Part shown: positions 47,938-59,003 of the stretch, one piece after another
Layout of the letters: every line of letters begins with the position of its first letter
Numbering within the stretch: position 1 is the stretch's first letter
DNA from: Capra hircus
Lineage: Eukaryota; Chordata; Mammalia; Artiodactyla; Bovidae
Direction: 5' to 3'
Assembly: GCF_001704415.2 (NCBI RefSeq)
Contig: NC_030810.1
Location: forward strand, 100,452,315 to 100,516,314
Length of the DNA: 64,000 nucleotides
The notes under the pieces: generated by a model
What the model was told of the DNA's origin: nothing
What the model saw: the letters and a program-made list of their open reading frames with translations, nothing else
Databases searched by the model: none
Program-made: the position numbers and the translations under genes

Positions 47938-48179
47938 CAAGTATTTGGGGTGAAGAGAAGTGTTGGTTGCTCAGTCGTGTCCGACTCTCTGTTACCCCAT
48001 GGACTGTAGCCTGCCAGACTCCTCTGCCCATGGGATTCTCCAGGCAAGAGTACTGTAGTGGGTTGCCATTCCCTTCTCCAGGGGATCTCCTCGACCCAGG
48101 GATGGGAAACCAGGTCTCCTGCATTGTAGGCAGATTCTTTACCAACTGAGCCACCAGGGGAGTGCAAGTATTAGGGGTG
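47938..48179 (-). mobile_element. Bov-tA SINE, reverse, with 15-bp near-perfect duplication
   Basis: CAAGTATTTGGGGTG at 47938-47952 and CAAGTATTAGGGGTG at 48165-48179. A separate plus-strand Bov-A fragment follows at about 48190-48298. Confidence 0.92.
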
Positions 48180-48689
48180 GGGACACACTTACCCTTGGAA
48201 AATTAAATGGCAACCCGCTCCAGGATTCTTGCCTGGGAAATCCCATGGACAGAGGAGCCTGATGAGCTACGAATGGTCGGACATGACTGAGAGATTGAGC
48301 ATGTATGCATTCCCTTACCCTGCAAGGTACTGGAAGCCTGTGCTCCTGGTAATGCTGCCCCACAGCACCAGCCATCCTTGACTCTAGGGGCACACTCAGA
48401 CCTGCTGATCTCCAACTTGCTTCTGGTGTCTCCAGTCTAAGTTCAGTACACTCTCCAGAACTTTCTGCACTGACCCCCACGTCAGCAATTTATACATCAC
48501 ATTTCCCCCAGTACCACAGAAATATACGGAGAACAAGATCTCAAGGAACTGGGCAGCAAGAGTAGAAAGAGGCAGATAATTTGGGAACAGGGGATGTGCA
48601 ATTCCTCCTCCTCACCTCAAGGAATCAAGACTGTTTCCTACAGAATGCTATTCCTTTTGACCTTTGTCTTATTTACAGGAGGCTGTTGG

Positions 48690-48858
48690 GGCCATGGACT
48701 TTCTTGGTGACAGTGTGATGAACCGGAGGTTGAGCACTGAGTATGTAGGCGGGGCTTGGGGGCGGGGCCAGGCCAAGGGGCCTCTCACTTAGGAGCTTCT
48801 CCATTCTGTCAGCTCTCCCGGAACATCCAAGGCAAGACTGGCACCCAGGGCGCAGCAG
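48690..48858 (+). promoter_or_regulatory. TNFAIP8L2: candidate promoter and 5' UTR exon of TNFAIP8L2
   Basis: A short GC-rich patch with GC boxes (GGGGGCGGGG near 48759) precedes a sequence ending in a good donor, CGCAGCAG|GTGAGG (exon end 48858). This could splice to the acceptor CCTTCCCTAG at 50531-50540, five bases before the TNFAIP8L2 ATG. The TSS is not visible, and 5' UTR exons elsewhere in 48.9-50.5 kb cannot be excluded. Confidence 0.4.
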
Positions 48859-50540
48859 GTGAGGGACTGGGCAATGCCAGAGGGGGAGATGGTGGCAGAA
48901 GAGTCCCAGCTCTGTCAACCTGAGCTTTCCATATTGTGGCTCTCATTTGATAGAATTCTTGAGTCTCAGTGGGGAGGTCCAGCGCAGTTTTTCCTGGAGT
49001 AAAGCAGCCTCAGAAAGACATGGTTTTGGATGGGTGGGCACAGGGCTGAGGGATGGCGGTGGATAAGGGCATGTGAGACCACTGAGAGATGCAAGATCTT
49101 AGGAGACATGGATCTAGAGGTAAGGGCTGGTGAGAGAGTCTGGCCAGACTCTCAGGGCAGCTCTCAGTCAGGTGAAAACAGGAGACCGAAACACGGAGGC
49201 AGGGAGAGGACAGTGGACCAAACGCGAGATGGCAACGGGGGCAGTGGAGAGCTGGGTAACAGGAAGGCCAAGGAGGAAGGAAGGCTCACATGGAGCAATC
49301 TCCTCTTCCGGCTGTTGAGTGTGGTCCAGAAAGCCCCAGCAAAGCTGGGGGCAGAGCAAGGTTTTGGGTTTCCACTGGACTGATTTGGCTGGGGGAGAAC
49401 CCCCGACCCCAGTGATACCTGCCCTGCTTCTTCAGACTCCCATTTTGGTTGGGGGACAGGGCGAGGCTGCTCCTCACTGCGGTCAGAGCCACATCCTGCA
49501 GAGGAACAGGGGAGGGGGAAGTAAGAAGCAAAACAAGCAGAACCACCATAGGCAAGACCATGGGGAGAGCGCTCCGGGACCAGGCACTCATGTGCCGCCA
49601 GCGGGTCCTGAGTGCAGCCTTGGCAGAGGACCTGAGACCTCTGGGGCTGTCTTGAGGCGCTTGTTCCTCATGCTTCCTCAGTGCGCTCCAACCTCATTGA
49701 GAGCATGCCACGGAAGGAGGCTTCTTCAGATTGTGTGGTTCAAGGCCCATTTTTATCATTTGCCAGTGACTTTAGCCAAATTGCTTAATTGTTCTTAGTT
49801 TCATTTTCCTCATTGCAAATTGGGGATACCTACCTTACAAAGGGTTGGAAGACAGAGATAATTCACATGAAGCACTTGCCATATAATAGATTCTCAATAA
49901 GTGTGAATAATAATAATCTTTTTTAATCAGGACTCCAGGGACCCCTGTATTTCCCACGTCTCTAAAGGCAGTGCAGCACACTAGCTGACGCGGGCTTCTG
50001 CAGACAGAAACACAGTTGTGTCTGACCTTGGGTAAATTATTTAATGTAAGCTTAAGTTTGCTCAGCTGTAAAACAAAGATGATAATACCTACATTTCACA
50101 GTGTAGGTGTATATCTGGGTACAGATGTACAGTACCCAGTCAGTGCCCAAAAAGGGCAGCTGTGAGAGCTATCTGCCAGGTAAGCTTCATCTTCTCCACT
50201 GTAGGAGCAACGGGCCACTTCCCTTGAGGTCTTAGCTGTGGTGCCCTAGCCTGGGGTATGCCCTCATCCCTCCAGCTAAAGCTCCCACTGCTCTGCTGGC
50301 CTGTTTTAGAGATCATGATGTCCTGCAGTCCTAAAGGGAAAAATGGGAACCAAGTGTAGAGGGCTGAGGGCGCGCAGGGGGAAAGAGACGACAAGATGAA
50401 AGAGATGATGATGGGACGGAAACCAGAGACAGAAAGGGGAAAAGCTACTTCTCTCCTGCTAAGGAAGCCTGTGGCCTCTCTTCTAGCGACTGATCACATG
50501 ACCCCCCACCCCGACCCCCCGCTCCCCGACCCTTCCCTAG
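48859..50540 (+). other. TNFAIP8L2: probable TNFAIP8L2 intron
   Basis: Between the candidate 5' UTR exon and the coding exon. It contains two MIR remnants (about 49740-49920 and 49975-50140) and a C-rich stretch just before the acceptor (50501-50530). The open frames here show no family resemblance. Confidence 0.5.
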
Positions 50541-50545
50541 GAACC

Positions 50546-51100
50546 ATGGAGTCCTTCAGTTCCAAGAGTCTGGTGCTACAGGCAGAGAAGAAGCTACTGA
50601 GTAAGATGGCAGGGCGGTCTGTGGCTCATCTCTTCGCGGATGAGACGAGCAGCGAGGTGCTAGATGAGCTCTACCGTGTGTCCAAAGAATACACACGCAG
50701 CAGGCCCCAGGCCCAGCGGGTTATCAAGGACCTGATCAAGGTGGCGGTCAAGGTGGCTGTGCTGCACCGCAGTGGCTGCTTCAACCCCAGCGAGCTGGCC
50801 CTGGCAACCCGCTTTCGCCAGAAGCTGCGGCAGGGCGCCATGACAGCACTCAGCTTCGGGGAGGTGGACTTCACTTTCGAGGCCGCCGTGCTGGCCAGCC
50901 TGCTGACCGAGTGCCGGGACCTGTTGCTGGAGCTGGTGGAGCGCCACCTCACGCCCAAGTCCCACGGCCGCATCCGCCACGTGTTCGATCACTTCTCTGA
51001 CGCCGGCCTGCTCACGGCCCTCTACGGGCCTGATTACACCCAGCACCTGGGCAAGATCTGCGGCGGGCTCAGGAAGCTGCTGGACGAGGGCAAGCTCTGA
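50546..51100 (+). CDS. TNFAIP8L2: TNFAIP8L2 (TIPE2), single coding exon
   Basis: Intact 184-residue frame from MESFSSKSLVLQAEKK to LLDEGKL, TGA at 51098-51100. Length and sequence match TIPE2 of other mammals. The start is the first ATG after acceptor CCTTCCCTAG|GAACC (50540); a longer in-frame extension to 50396 runs through intron and is rejected. The product is the TNFAIP8/TIPE fold, an all-alpha bundle with a hydrophobic cavity that binds lipid, and in mammals it damps TLR and T-cell receptor signalling and affects phosphoinositide signalling in leukocytes. Basic residues near the N-terminus (KK, RSRPQAQR) fit the phosphoinositide-binding surface described for the family. The CDS is GC-rich against AT-rich flanks. 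AATAAA at 51599-51604 marks the likely 3' end. Confidence 0.97.
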   Translation: MESFSSKSLVLQAEKKLLSKMAGRSVAHLFADETSSEVLDELYRVSKEYTRSRPQAQRVIKDLIKVAVKVAVLHRSGCFNPSELALATRFRQKLRQGAMTALSFGEVDFTFEAAVLASLLTECRDLLLELVERHLTPKSHGRIRHVFDHFSDAGLLTALYGPDYTQHLGKICGGLRKLLDEGKL

Positions 51101-51598
51101 GAGTCCCAGCCCCAGCGAGCTCCTTCTTGGCAGAACGGCTGACTGAGACAACTACACACACCAGGCTTCTAACCCTGCGCCTCTGCACTAATGCTTTTCA
51201 ATCTCAGGCTCAGTCTCTCCCAAGAGTGAGTGTGACTCTGAGACTACCCCACCCCCAAACTACTGGTGGAGAAGCAGCAATGCTGAGGGTTGAGGCCTCT
51301 CTTCCCACTCCAGCCCCAAGACCGGAAACAAAGCTGCCTGAAAAAGACGAAGTGAAACTTGGACCTCTGTTTTCCCCCACAAAGGGCCTTTCAAACAGGG
51401 AAGCCCCCTCACCTCAGAACCAGGGTAAGAGGGCATAGACCAGCTAACTCTTCTGGGGACACTAAAGACAGCTGGGGGGAAGGGAACCCTGGGAGACATT
51501 CTAGACCTTCAGATCTCAGCAGAGTCTGGAGGGATCCCAGAGGCTCTGCTCCAGAGGGCAGGAAGAAGGGGCTAGGGCAGGGGAGAGTCTCACAGAGG

Positions 51599-51639
51599 AA
51601 ATAAAATTATTAAAACATGCACAGGGCTCAATGTTTAAT
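51599..51639. terminator. convergent poly(A) signals of TNFAIP8L2 (+) and LYSMD1 (-)
   Basis: AATAAA on the plus strand at 51599-51604 serves TNFAIP8L2. On the minus strand ATTAAA occurs at 51639-51634 as the best candidate for LYSMD1. With cleavage 10-30 nt downstream of each, the two 3' ends would meet or overlap in the same ~30 bp. Confidence 0.65.
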
Positions 51640-52720
51640 CTCTCCAGCTTCTTATATCTTATACCATCACAGAGGAAAGAGGTATATAAACACCACTCAT
51701 CTCACCTCTCACCATTTCCATACAGGAGACTGAGGCATATTTCCAATATCACTGGGGTTTCATTGTCTACTTCTGTTTAAGAAACTCAAAAAAACTGAAC
51801 CACACATCAGTGCTACAAATTGCAAATAAATACATAGTGAGGAGCAAGGCATAGATCAATAGGCTCTGGTAGGGAGAGGCTATAACAAAGAGGCTCCCAT
51901 GGCAAAAAGAGTCCCACAACTGTCTTCCTCTTCAAACTCAATTCTTCTTCCATCCCTTAGTCTCACACAGGCTGAAGAAAGGAGCAGATCAGAGGGGTGA
52001 ACTGGTGGCATGGAGGGTTTCAGACCCTACATCGCTTTTTTTTTTTTCTCAGAGCAAGAGTTGTGAAAAAGTTACAGGGACCTGATTAGCCAAGACTAAG
52101 CCCAAATTCTTTCATTTGAGATTGGGGGCAAGGCCCGGCAGTCTGCCACTCCCCGCAGCACGGCTAGACCACTGATGGCCCATTCTCAATACCATGGCTG
52201 GCTAAGAAGGTGGGGGAGGTGGACTGGAAATCACTGGCTCACTGCTCCTGGGCTCCCCACATCACAGGGCTACAGAAATCCCAGTTTTCAGCTAAGAGTG
52301 GGAAACAATAAGATACAGCAAATAAATATTACTTCAATATAGCACCAAATAAATTAGGTAACAGAGTTGGAGATGGGGAGGAAGTTAGGGGCTAGGGGAG
52401 TCCCTGCCTTCCTTGGCTCTAAGGCCAAGGAATCATGGAAGGGACGGGAAGGGCAGCAGGGATGTAAAAAGACCTTTTGAGTCTAAAGACCAACTCTAGA
52501 CTCAGCCCAAGAACAGAGAAGGGGTCTATTTCCCATCCCCTACTCTTGCCAATAGAACTGCTCCAAGCCAAGGAACTCTTGATGGACAAGGAGGCTGGGG
52601 AGACGGCAGGAGTACAGGGAGGGAGGCTGGGAAGCCGTGTTCTTGAGCCTCACCTCAGGCTCCTCTCTCCCTCAAGATGCTCCTTCAGCATCTGGCTTGT
52701 CTCAATCAGTTCTGGGGACC
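51640..52720 (-). other. LYSMD1: LYSMD1 3' UTR
   Basis: About 1.1 kb between the LYSMD1 stop and its candidate ATTAAA signal, with no splice sites or interspersed repeats that I recognise. Treated as 3' UTR of the last exon. Plus-strand AATAAA copies near 51825 and 52320 are not in LYSMD1 sense. Confidence 0.6.
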
Positions 52721-55700
52721 TCAGAGTTTGAAGATTTCATCTTCCTGGTCCCGAAGTGTCCGGGTCCGAGAGGTCTGGGTCAGTGGCACGGGACCTAGGA
52801 CTGCTCGTTGTTGCATCCGAGGAGAGCTCAGGTGAAGACTTGAATCCTCCCCAGGTATCCTGCAGGCGAGGAAAAGGGGGAAAAAGCAACAGGTCAAGGG
52901 AAAAGACTGAGATGGGCTGAGTGAAGAAGTGGCAAGCTGTCTTCCTCTAATATACGTGAGCTGGTTGCTTTACGATGGAGTCCGACACCCTCTGGATAAA
53001 TCCTAACCCTAATGTTCCTTCATGGATCATCAGAGCAGTAAGAACAGCCAAATATTTCCTTCCACTGGGAACACAGAATCATTTTCCAGTGCCTCCATCC
53101 ATTCCAACAGCCATGGGCTCTGCGAATTGTCTTGGGGCCACCTGAGGGAAAGGCTTCACCTTGCTTCTGCTGACACTGGGCTTACTTTGTGTCTGATCAG
53201 GTAAGGGTGAGGGAACAGAGAAATTTACGGAGGGACTTAAAAGGACCCATTCAAGACTCACCCACTTTCCCCCTTTTTCAGCTTCTGGGCAGCAGCCTTC
53301 TTTGACAGGCTAATCTGTGAATCGAGCTTCTTAAGGAAATCGGAGGCAGAAAGGTCATGTATCGGGGGCTCCTGGCCAGGTGTGGGAAGGACTTCACCAT
53401 TGGGATGTCCTAAACCTCTTTCTCGTTTCTTCCTCTCGGCTGAGTGTGGTCGAACTTCATCCTTACTTGGCTGTACTGCTTCTTCTCCATCCTTCTCTTC
53501 CTCAGAATCCAAACCATTGAACAGATCTCTGGGCTCTGTCAGGATGGGGATGTAGAGGGTTTTCTTCAGGAAGATGGAGTCATTAGTATAAAGGCGGTTT
53601 GCACGCTTAATCTGTTCCATCTTTTAAAAAGAAGTCACCACAATTAATGACAGTAATAATGATCCACCTTATATTTGTACAGCATCTCATGCCTTTTAAA
53701 GTGATGTTCAGAGTCTTATCTGGCCCTATAACAACCAAAATTACAGAGGGCTGATATCCCTATTTTATTGATCAGTAGTTTTTCACACTTTTGGGTTTTA
53801 CGGCCCCCTTACATTTTAAAAAAATATTGAGGAAAAAAAGCTTTTACTTATGTTAATCACATCTATCATATTTAAGGTATTGTAAATTAAAACTTAAAAA
53901 ATTTAAAACACTGTTAAATGTTAACATAAATATTTTAATGAAAAATATTTTCTAAAACAAAAACAGAGAACATACAGCAAGAACAGAGGCACTGTTTTAC
54001 ATTTCTGTAAATCACTTTCATGTCCGACTTAACTGAAGACAACAGGCTTCCCATGTCTGCCTCTACAAGCATCTGCTGCAGTATCACAGGTCACATGGCT
54101 TCTGAAAAGCACAGTGTGCACTCACAAAAATAAAAAAGACACATAAAGTCTTGCTGTTATTACTATGGCAATAGTTTTGACCTTGCGGACCCCTAAAGAG
54201 TCTTAGGGACCCCTAGATTTTGAAACTACTGTAAAGGTGAAGGAACTCACTCTGAAACTAACTAGATTCTAATGACCTTTCTAGCTCTTGGCTCAAAGGC
54301 AGTGGAGCAATGTCCTCATATATGATACTTTGAAAACTACCATAGAGATGAAGGAACTGAGGCTCAGAGAGGTTAAGTGACTTGCCTAGCAAGCTACTGA
54401 TAGAGCTAGAATTCTGGGCCTTTTTACTCCTCCCAGGAATGCTTTTCTTATTTATTTATTTTGGCCATGTTGCGAGACATGTGGGCTCTTAGTTCCCTGA
54501 CCAAGGCTGGAACCCATGCCCCCTGTAAGTGGTTAAGGCCCCCTTAACCACTGGGCCTCCAGAGAAGTCCCCAGGAATACTTTTCTTATTATAATATTAA
54601 GAATTTCACTGATCAAGTATTTAGTGCCTATTTATTCATAATTAAACACAGTGGCTGGCATCACCATCTATATCTACCTGCCTCCCAAGGTAGAAATATC
54701 ACTGTCATCCTTAACTCATACTTTTCTTTCACCATCTATACCCAAGAGGTCAACAAAATGCTGCAAAAATCTCATCTCTGGTCTCAGCTTCACACTGTCA
54801 TTGACTTAGACTCAATATGTCTCATTTGGGTATTGTTAAGTTTTTTAACTGGTCTTCCTCCCTCCATTTCAACTTATCTTCTACCCTGCTGACATATACC
54901 TTAAAAAAAAAAATTTAACCTGATCAATCCACTACCTTGCTTATGAACTTTCTATGGCTCCCCACTGGGTCAGAGATAAAATCCAAATTACCATTCAAGG
55001 GCATTCTCAATCTCGCCTTCATAGGAAGTCCAGCCACACCTCCCTTCTGCCACTTACACCTTTTGCCATCCTGAACTTTTTATTTTTATTCCAACATTTC
55101 ATGATCTTTCACACTTTTGTGACTTTATCTGCCTGGAACGCTTCTCCACTACTCGCTTCCTGGCCTGGAAAACTTCTCATCAACTATCATTCCCTTTGTG
55201 TTACCTTCTTCAGGGCTCCCAATGCATACTGTAAATATTGCCATATTAATACCTATCTTATTATACTGTAGGCATATCTGTCCTGTGCAAACTGTGAGTC
55301 ATTTAAGGGCAGGACTGGTGACTTGCTGTCTCTGTATCCCTTAGATTCTCCTCAACATCGCACAAACTTGGCACACAGCAGAGGCTCATTAATGCTTTAT
55401 GAGTAAAGAAACTAGATAATAAAATATAGAAACCACAGACACTGTATATCAGTATTTTATTACCCAAGGCCAGGCAGCCAGTTTTACTAAAAATTCATCC
55501 CATAAAGGCACCAGTTTGGGAAATCATAATTCTTATAACTGTCCAATATCAAAGCTGTTTCCACTCTAGGCCAAGACTACTAAAATAAACTTGACTAATA
55601 AAATCTTATGCTATAATGAGTTTAAAAATAAAATCGGATTGATCTGAACAGTAAAACAGTTAAAAGCGGCTTGCAGTTTTATACTTTTACTTTGCCAAGC

Positions 55701-58700
55701 ACTTTGATGCTATTCATTTTATTTTGCCTAGATAATATGCTATGTCCCTTCTAGTTCCAAGATGATATGAATTAATTTGTGAATTTTCTGTTGCTTTTAT
55801 TATTTCCCAGAAGTACCATATATGGAGACATTGTTCCTCTGTCTTCAAGCCAAGAGCTACAAGGTCATTAGAATCTAGTTAGTTTAATAGAGCAGTTCAA
55901 AGTGAGGATTTTATTTTTTTGGCCATGCAACACAGCATTTGGGCTCTTAGTTCCGGACCAGGGGTCGAACCCACACCTCCTCAGTGGAAGCATACAGTCT
56001 TAACCACTGGACCACCAGGGAAGTCCCATGAAATGAGGATTTTAGAACAAGACAACTGGGTCTGAATCCTAGCTCTAACAACTGGACTAGTTGTATATAC
56101 TTATAGCAAGTTCCCTCTCAAAGCTTCAGTCTCCTTATTATTCAAAATTTGTTTTTATTGAAGTATAAGTGACTTACAGTATTACAGTTTCAGATGTACA
56201 ACATAGTGATATTTCTTATCTTTAAATGGAAATGGTCACATTTTCCTTATAGTTTCATGGAGATAATATGAGATAATAGAGTTTGGCATATACTAAGTGT
56301 TCCTTAAATGACAGGTAGGTAATAAATTAGGTAATTTATTTACCTAAGTTTTTTATTTTTTATTCTTATTGTACAAATGGTGAGGAAACTGAGGCCCTAG
56401 AGAGTGAAGTGATTGACTATCCAGTCACTTAGCTAGTCAGGAGCAGAATGAAACCAGAACTTACAACTTTTCTTTACTAGACTACAGAGATTTTCTGTAC
56501 TCAGGAAGATACAGGGCAGTAAGGAAACTTCAAACAATAATTGTTGAATCACTAACAGCAGTTTCCTTCATTGCACAGCATCTGAGCCTCTGCTGGGATG
56601 AAAGGACTGCTCAGTACTTTCAAATCCATTTGCTTTATTTAGGCCATCCCTCTACCTAAATGTCCACTTTACTATACTCCCAATCTCCAGTGTGGAAAAT
56701 TTTAGCCAGACTTTCATTCATTCAGAAAACATTTATTAACCTTCTATGCGCTGGGGATTATGTCAGGCTCTAGAGATATAAAATTGAAAAGAAAGAGTTC
56801 TGTCCCTTAGAGCGCAGGCTATTCGAAAGACAAAGACGTAGAGGATGTAGACCACTGGATTCCACAGGTCTATAGATAGGAGCATAGAGAAAGGGGTGCC
56901 CAAGTCTTTGAAGGCCCATTGTGATGGTCCCCTTAAAGTCTGCACTAATGTCCCCTTCCAAATAAAAACCAATCTTCTTTCCTGACTTTCCACTCTTTGT
57001 TAACACCTCTATAAACTCACCACGTTCTGTCACCTACAATCATTATTTGTGTCCCTGCTCACTTCTTCAGTTCAGTTCAGTTGCTCAGTTGTGTCTGACT
57101 CTTTGCGACCCCTTGAATAGCAGCACGCCAGGCCTCCCTGTCCATCACCAACTCCCGGAGTTCACCCAAACTCATGTCCATCGAGTCGGTGATGCCATCC
57201 AGCCATCTCATCCTCTGTTGTCCCCTTCTCCTCCTGCCCCCAACCCCTCCCAGCATCAAGGTTTCTTCTAATAAGTCAACTCTTCGCATGAGGTGGCCAA
57301 AGTATTGGAATTTCAGCCTCAGCATCAGTCCTTCCAATGAACACCCAGGACTTCTCCTTTAGAATGGACTGGCTGGATCTTCTTGCAGTCCAAGGGACTC
57401 TCAAGAGTCTTCTCCAACACCACAGTTCAAAAGCATCAATTCTTTGGCCCTCAGTTCTCTTCACAGTCCAACTCTCACATCCATACATGACCACTGGAAA
57501 AACCATAGCCTTGACTAGATGGACCTTTGTTGGCAAAGTAATGTCTCTGCTTTTGAATATGCTATCTAGGTTGGTCATAACTTTCCTTCCAAGGAGTAAG
57601 CATCTTTTAATTTCATGGCTGCAATCACCATCTGCAGTGATTTTGGAGCCCCCCCAAAAATAAAGTCTGACACTGTTTCCACTGTTTCCCCATCTATTTC
57701 CCATGAAGTGATGGGACCAGATGCCATGATCTTAGTTTTCTGAATGTTGAGCTTTAAGCCAACTTTTTCACTCTCCTCTTTCACTTTCATCAAGAGGCTT
57801 TTTAGTTTCTCTTCGCTCACATCTTGAGTGAGTGAGTGAGTGAAGTGAGTCTGTAAATTACATGAGAGCAGCAGCTACACACTTTGTTTATGTTTCTATC
57901 TCCCAAGATGGTTACCACAATGCTTTGAACATATCAAGCAGAAAAATGTTGCTTGATTCAACAAGATATAGGGGAAGACCCTTATCAACTTTAAAGCAAT
58001 GTATTTTTACTCCTACTAAATACACCCTATGCATGAACTGAAATGCTTGGCATAGAGAGTACCTGTTTTGTACCACAGAGACCACCTTCTTGAAAAGAAG
58101 AGGGCAGAGTCTTGAGGAGGAGAAGAGAACAAGAGGAGACAGCACTTAAGGAACCTCAGACTAAAAACTAGCTCTGCACTGTTTGCTGTGAATGTTTGAA
58201 AGTGAAAGTGAAGTTGCTCAGTCCTGTCCGACTCTTTGGGACCCCATGGACTGTAGCCTACCATGCTCCTCTGTCCATGGGATTTTCCAAGCAAGAGTAC
58301 TAGAGTGGGTTGCCATTGCCTTCTCCGGAATGTTTAGTCATTCTCAATTAAAATATTTCTGTGTAGTTAACAGTACAGGCTTTGGAATCAGACAGACCTG
58401 TTTCAATTTTCACGTCAACACTTATTAGTTATTTGACCTTGGTCACACTGGTTAACCAATCTCAGTCTCAGTTTCTTCATCTGTAAAAAGGGCACAATAA
58501 TTATATGCTTGATAGGGATGTGAGGATCAAATAAGCTAATGGATGTAAAGTCTTTAGCACAGTGACTGGCCTAAAAAATAAATGCTGCTCCCCTCCGTTG
58601 GGATAATGAGACAGGATTTGTTCCCACCAGACAGTGCAACACTGAGATGAGAAAACAAAAAGATAAAGGTGACCAAACCTTTATCACAGTCAATTTATCA

Positions 58701-59003
58701 CAATTAGTTAATATAAACACAATTAAGAAAATTTCAGGGGAAGTTGCCTAGAGGGCCATACATTCTCATGAGGAATAAACCTCTTCTAATTGGGTGTCTA
58801 CATCCCAATCCTGGAAGACTCACCGTCACCCCGTATTTGAGTGCTAATCCAGCCAGGGTGTCTCCGGGCGCCAACTGATGCTCCAGGCGTCTTTCCCTCA
58901 CCGGGGAGCAGGCAGACTGCACCAGGCTTCCATAAGAACGAGCCCGGCTCCCTTGAAGCAGTCCTGACCCCCCGAGGGGGGCCTGTCTAGAGGGAGAAGC
59001 CAT
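52721..59003 (-). CDS. LYSMD1: LYSMD1, LysM-domain-containing protein 1
   Basis: Three coding exons, 59003-58824 (60 codons), 53620-53262 and 52859-52721 (stop TGA 52723-52721), join in phase to a 225-residue protein, close to human (227). One LysM domain occupies about residues 40-84 (LEHQLAPGDTLAGLALKYGV, then MEQIKRANRL and LYIPI); the first intron splits it after residue 60. The rest is charged and low-complexity (EEEKDGEE, RKKRERG), with a short conserved C-terminal end FKL. LysM domains bind N-acetylglucosamine polymers in many proteins, but the role of this intracellular vertebrate member is not established. The ATG at 59003 is the first in a GC-rich first exon that faces SCNM1. Confidence 0.96.
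54433..54590 (-). mobile_element. CHR-type SINE with 20-bp target duplication
   Basis: CCAGGAATGCTTTTCTTATT at 54433-54452 recurs at 54571-54590 with one change. The insert is a reverse tRNA-SINE (CTTAGTTCCCTGACCAAGGC). Confidence 0.9.
54665..55410 (+). repeat. L2 LINE remnant
   Basis: CTATGGCTCCCCACTGGGTC, CATTCAAGGGCATTCTCAAT and TGTGAGTCATTTAAGGGCAG follow the L2 ORF and 3' end order over about 750 bp. Confidence 0.7.
55903..56044 (-). mobile_element. CHR-type SINE with 11-bp target duplication
   Basis: TGAGGATTTTA at 55903-55913 and 56034-56044. Insert: TTAGTTCCGGACCAGGGGTC to ACCACCAGGGAAGTCCC. Confidence 0.9.
57057..57825 (-). mobile_element. BovB LINE 3' end, reverse, 747 bp
   Basis: GCTCACTTCTT at 57057-57067 and GCTCACATCTT at 57815-57825 are the likely target duplication. 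The minus strand reads the RT C-terminal and tail region with frameshifts. A TGAG repeat (57826-57850) abuts the right edge. Confidence 0.9.
58190..58335 (-). mobile_element. Bov-A monomer, reverse, 8-bp target duplication
   Basis: GAATGTTT at 58190-58197 and 58328-58335 around one Bov-A unit (GGACTGTAGCCTACCATGCT). Confidence 0.8.
58375..58580 (+). repeat. MIR, relatively complete
   Basis: GGCTTTGGAATCAGACAGAC, TTATTTGACCTTGGTCACAC, TCATCTGTAAAAAGGG and TTAGCACAGTGACTGGC in consensus order. Confidence 0.8.

Larger units (their letters stand above)
38730..48690. other. SEMA6C-TNFAIP8L2 intergenic region
   Basis: Ten kb without a recognisable exon. It holds CHR SINEs, Bov-tA SINEs, two BovB ends and L2/MIR remnants, listed separately. 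Stretches with nothing recognised include about 38.9-39.6, 40.2-41.2 and 42.85-43.2 kb. Confidence 0.6.
53621..58823 (-). other. LYSMD1: LYSMD1 intron 1, repeat-filled
   Basis: A 5.2-kb intron holding, left to right: a CHR-type SINE (54453-54570), an L2 LINE remnant (about 54665-55410), a second CHR-type SINE (55914-56033), a BovB 3' end (57068-57814) with a TGAG tract, a Bov-A monomer (58198-58327) and a MIR (about 58375-58580). The stretch 53640-54420 has MIR/L2-like scraps only. No hidden exon is seen. Confidence 0.6.

Noticed and set aside
50396..50545. N-terminal extension of TNFAIP8L2
   Set aside because: The frame is open to 50396, but the acceptor CCTTCCCTAG ends at 50540 and family members start at MESFSSKSL. 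The extension is intron.
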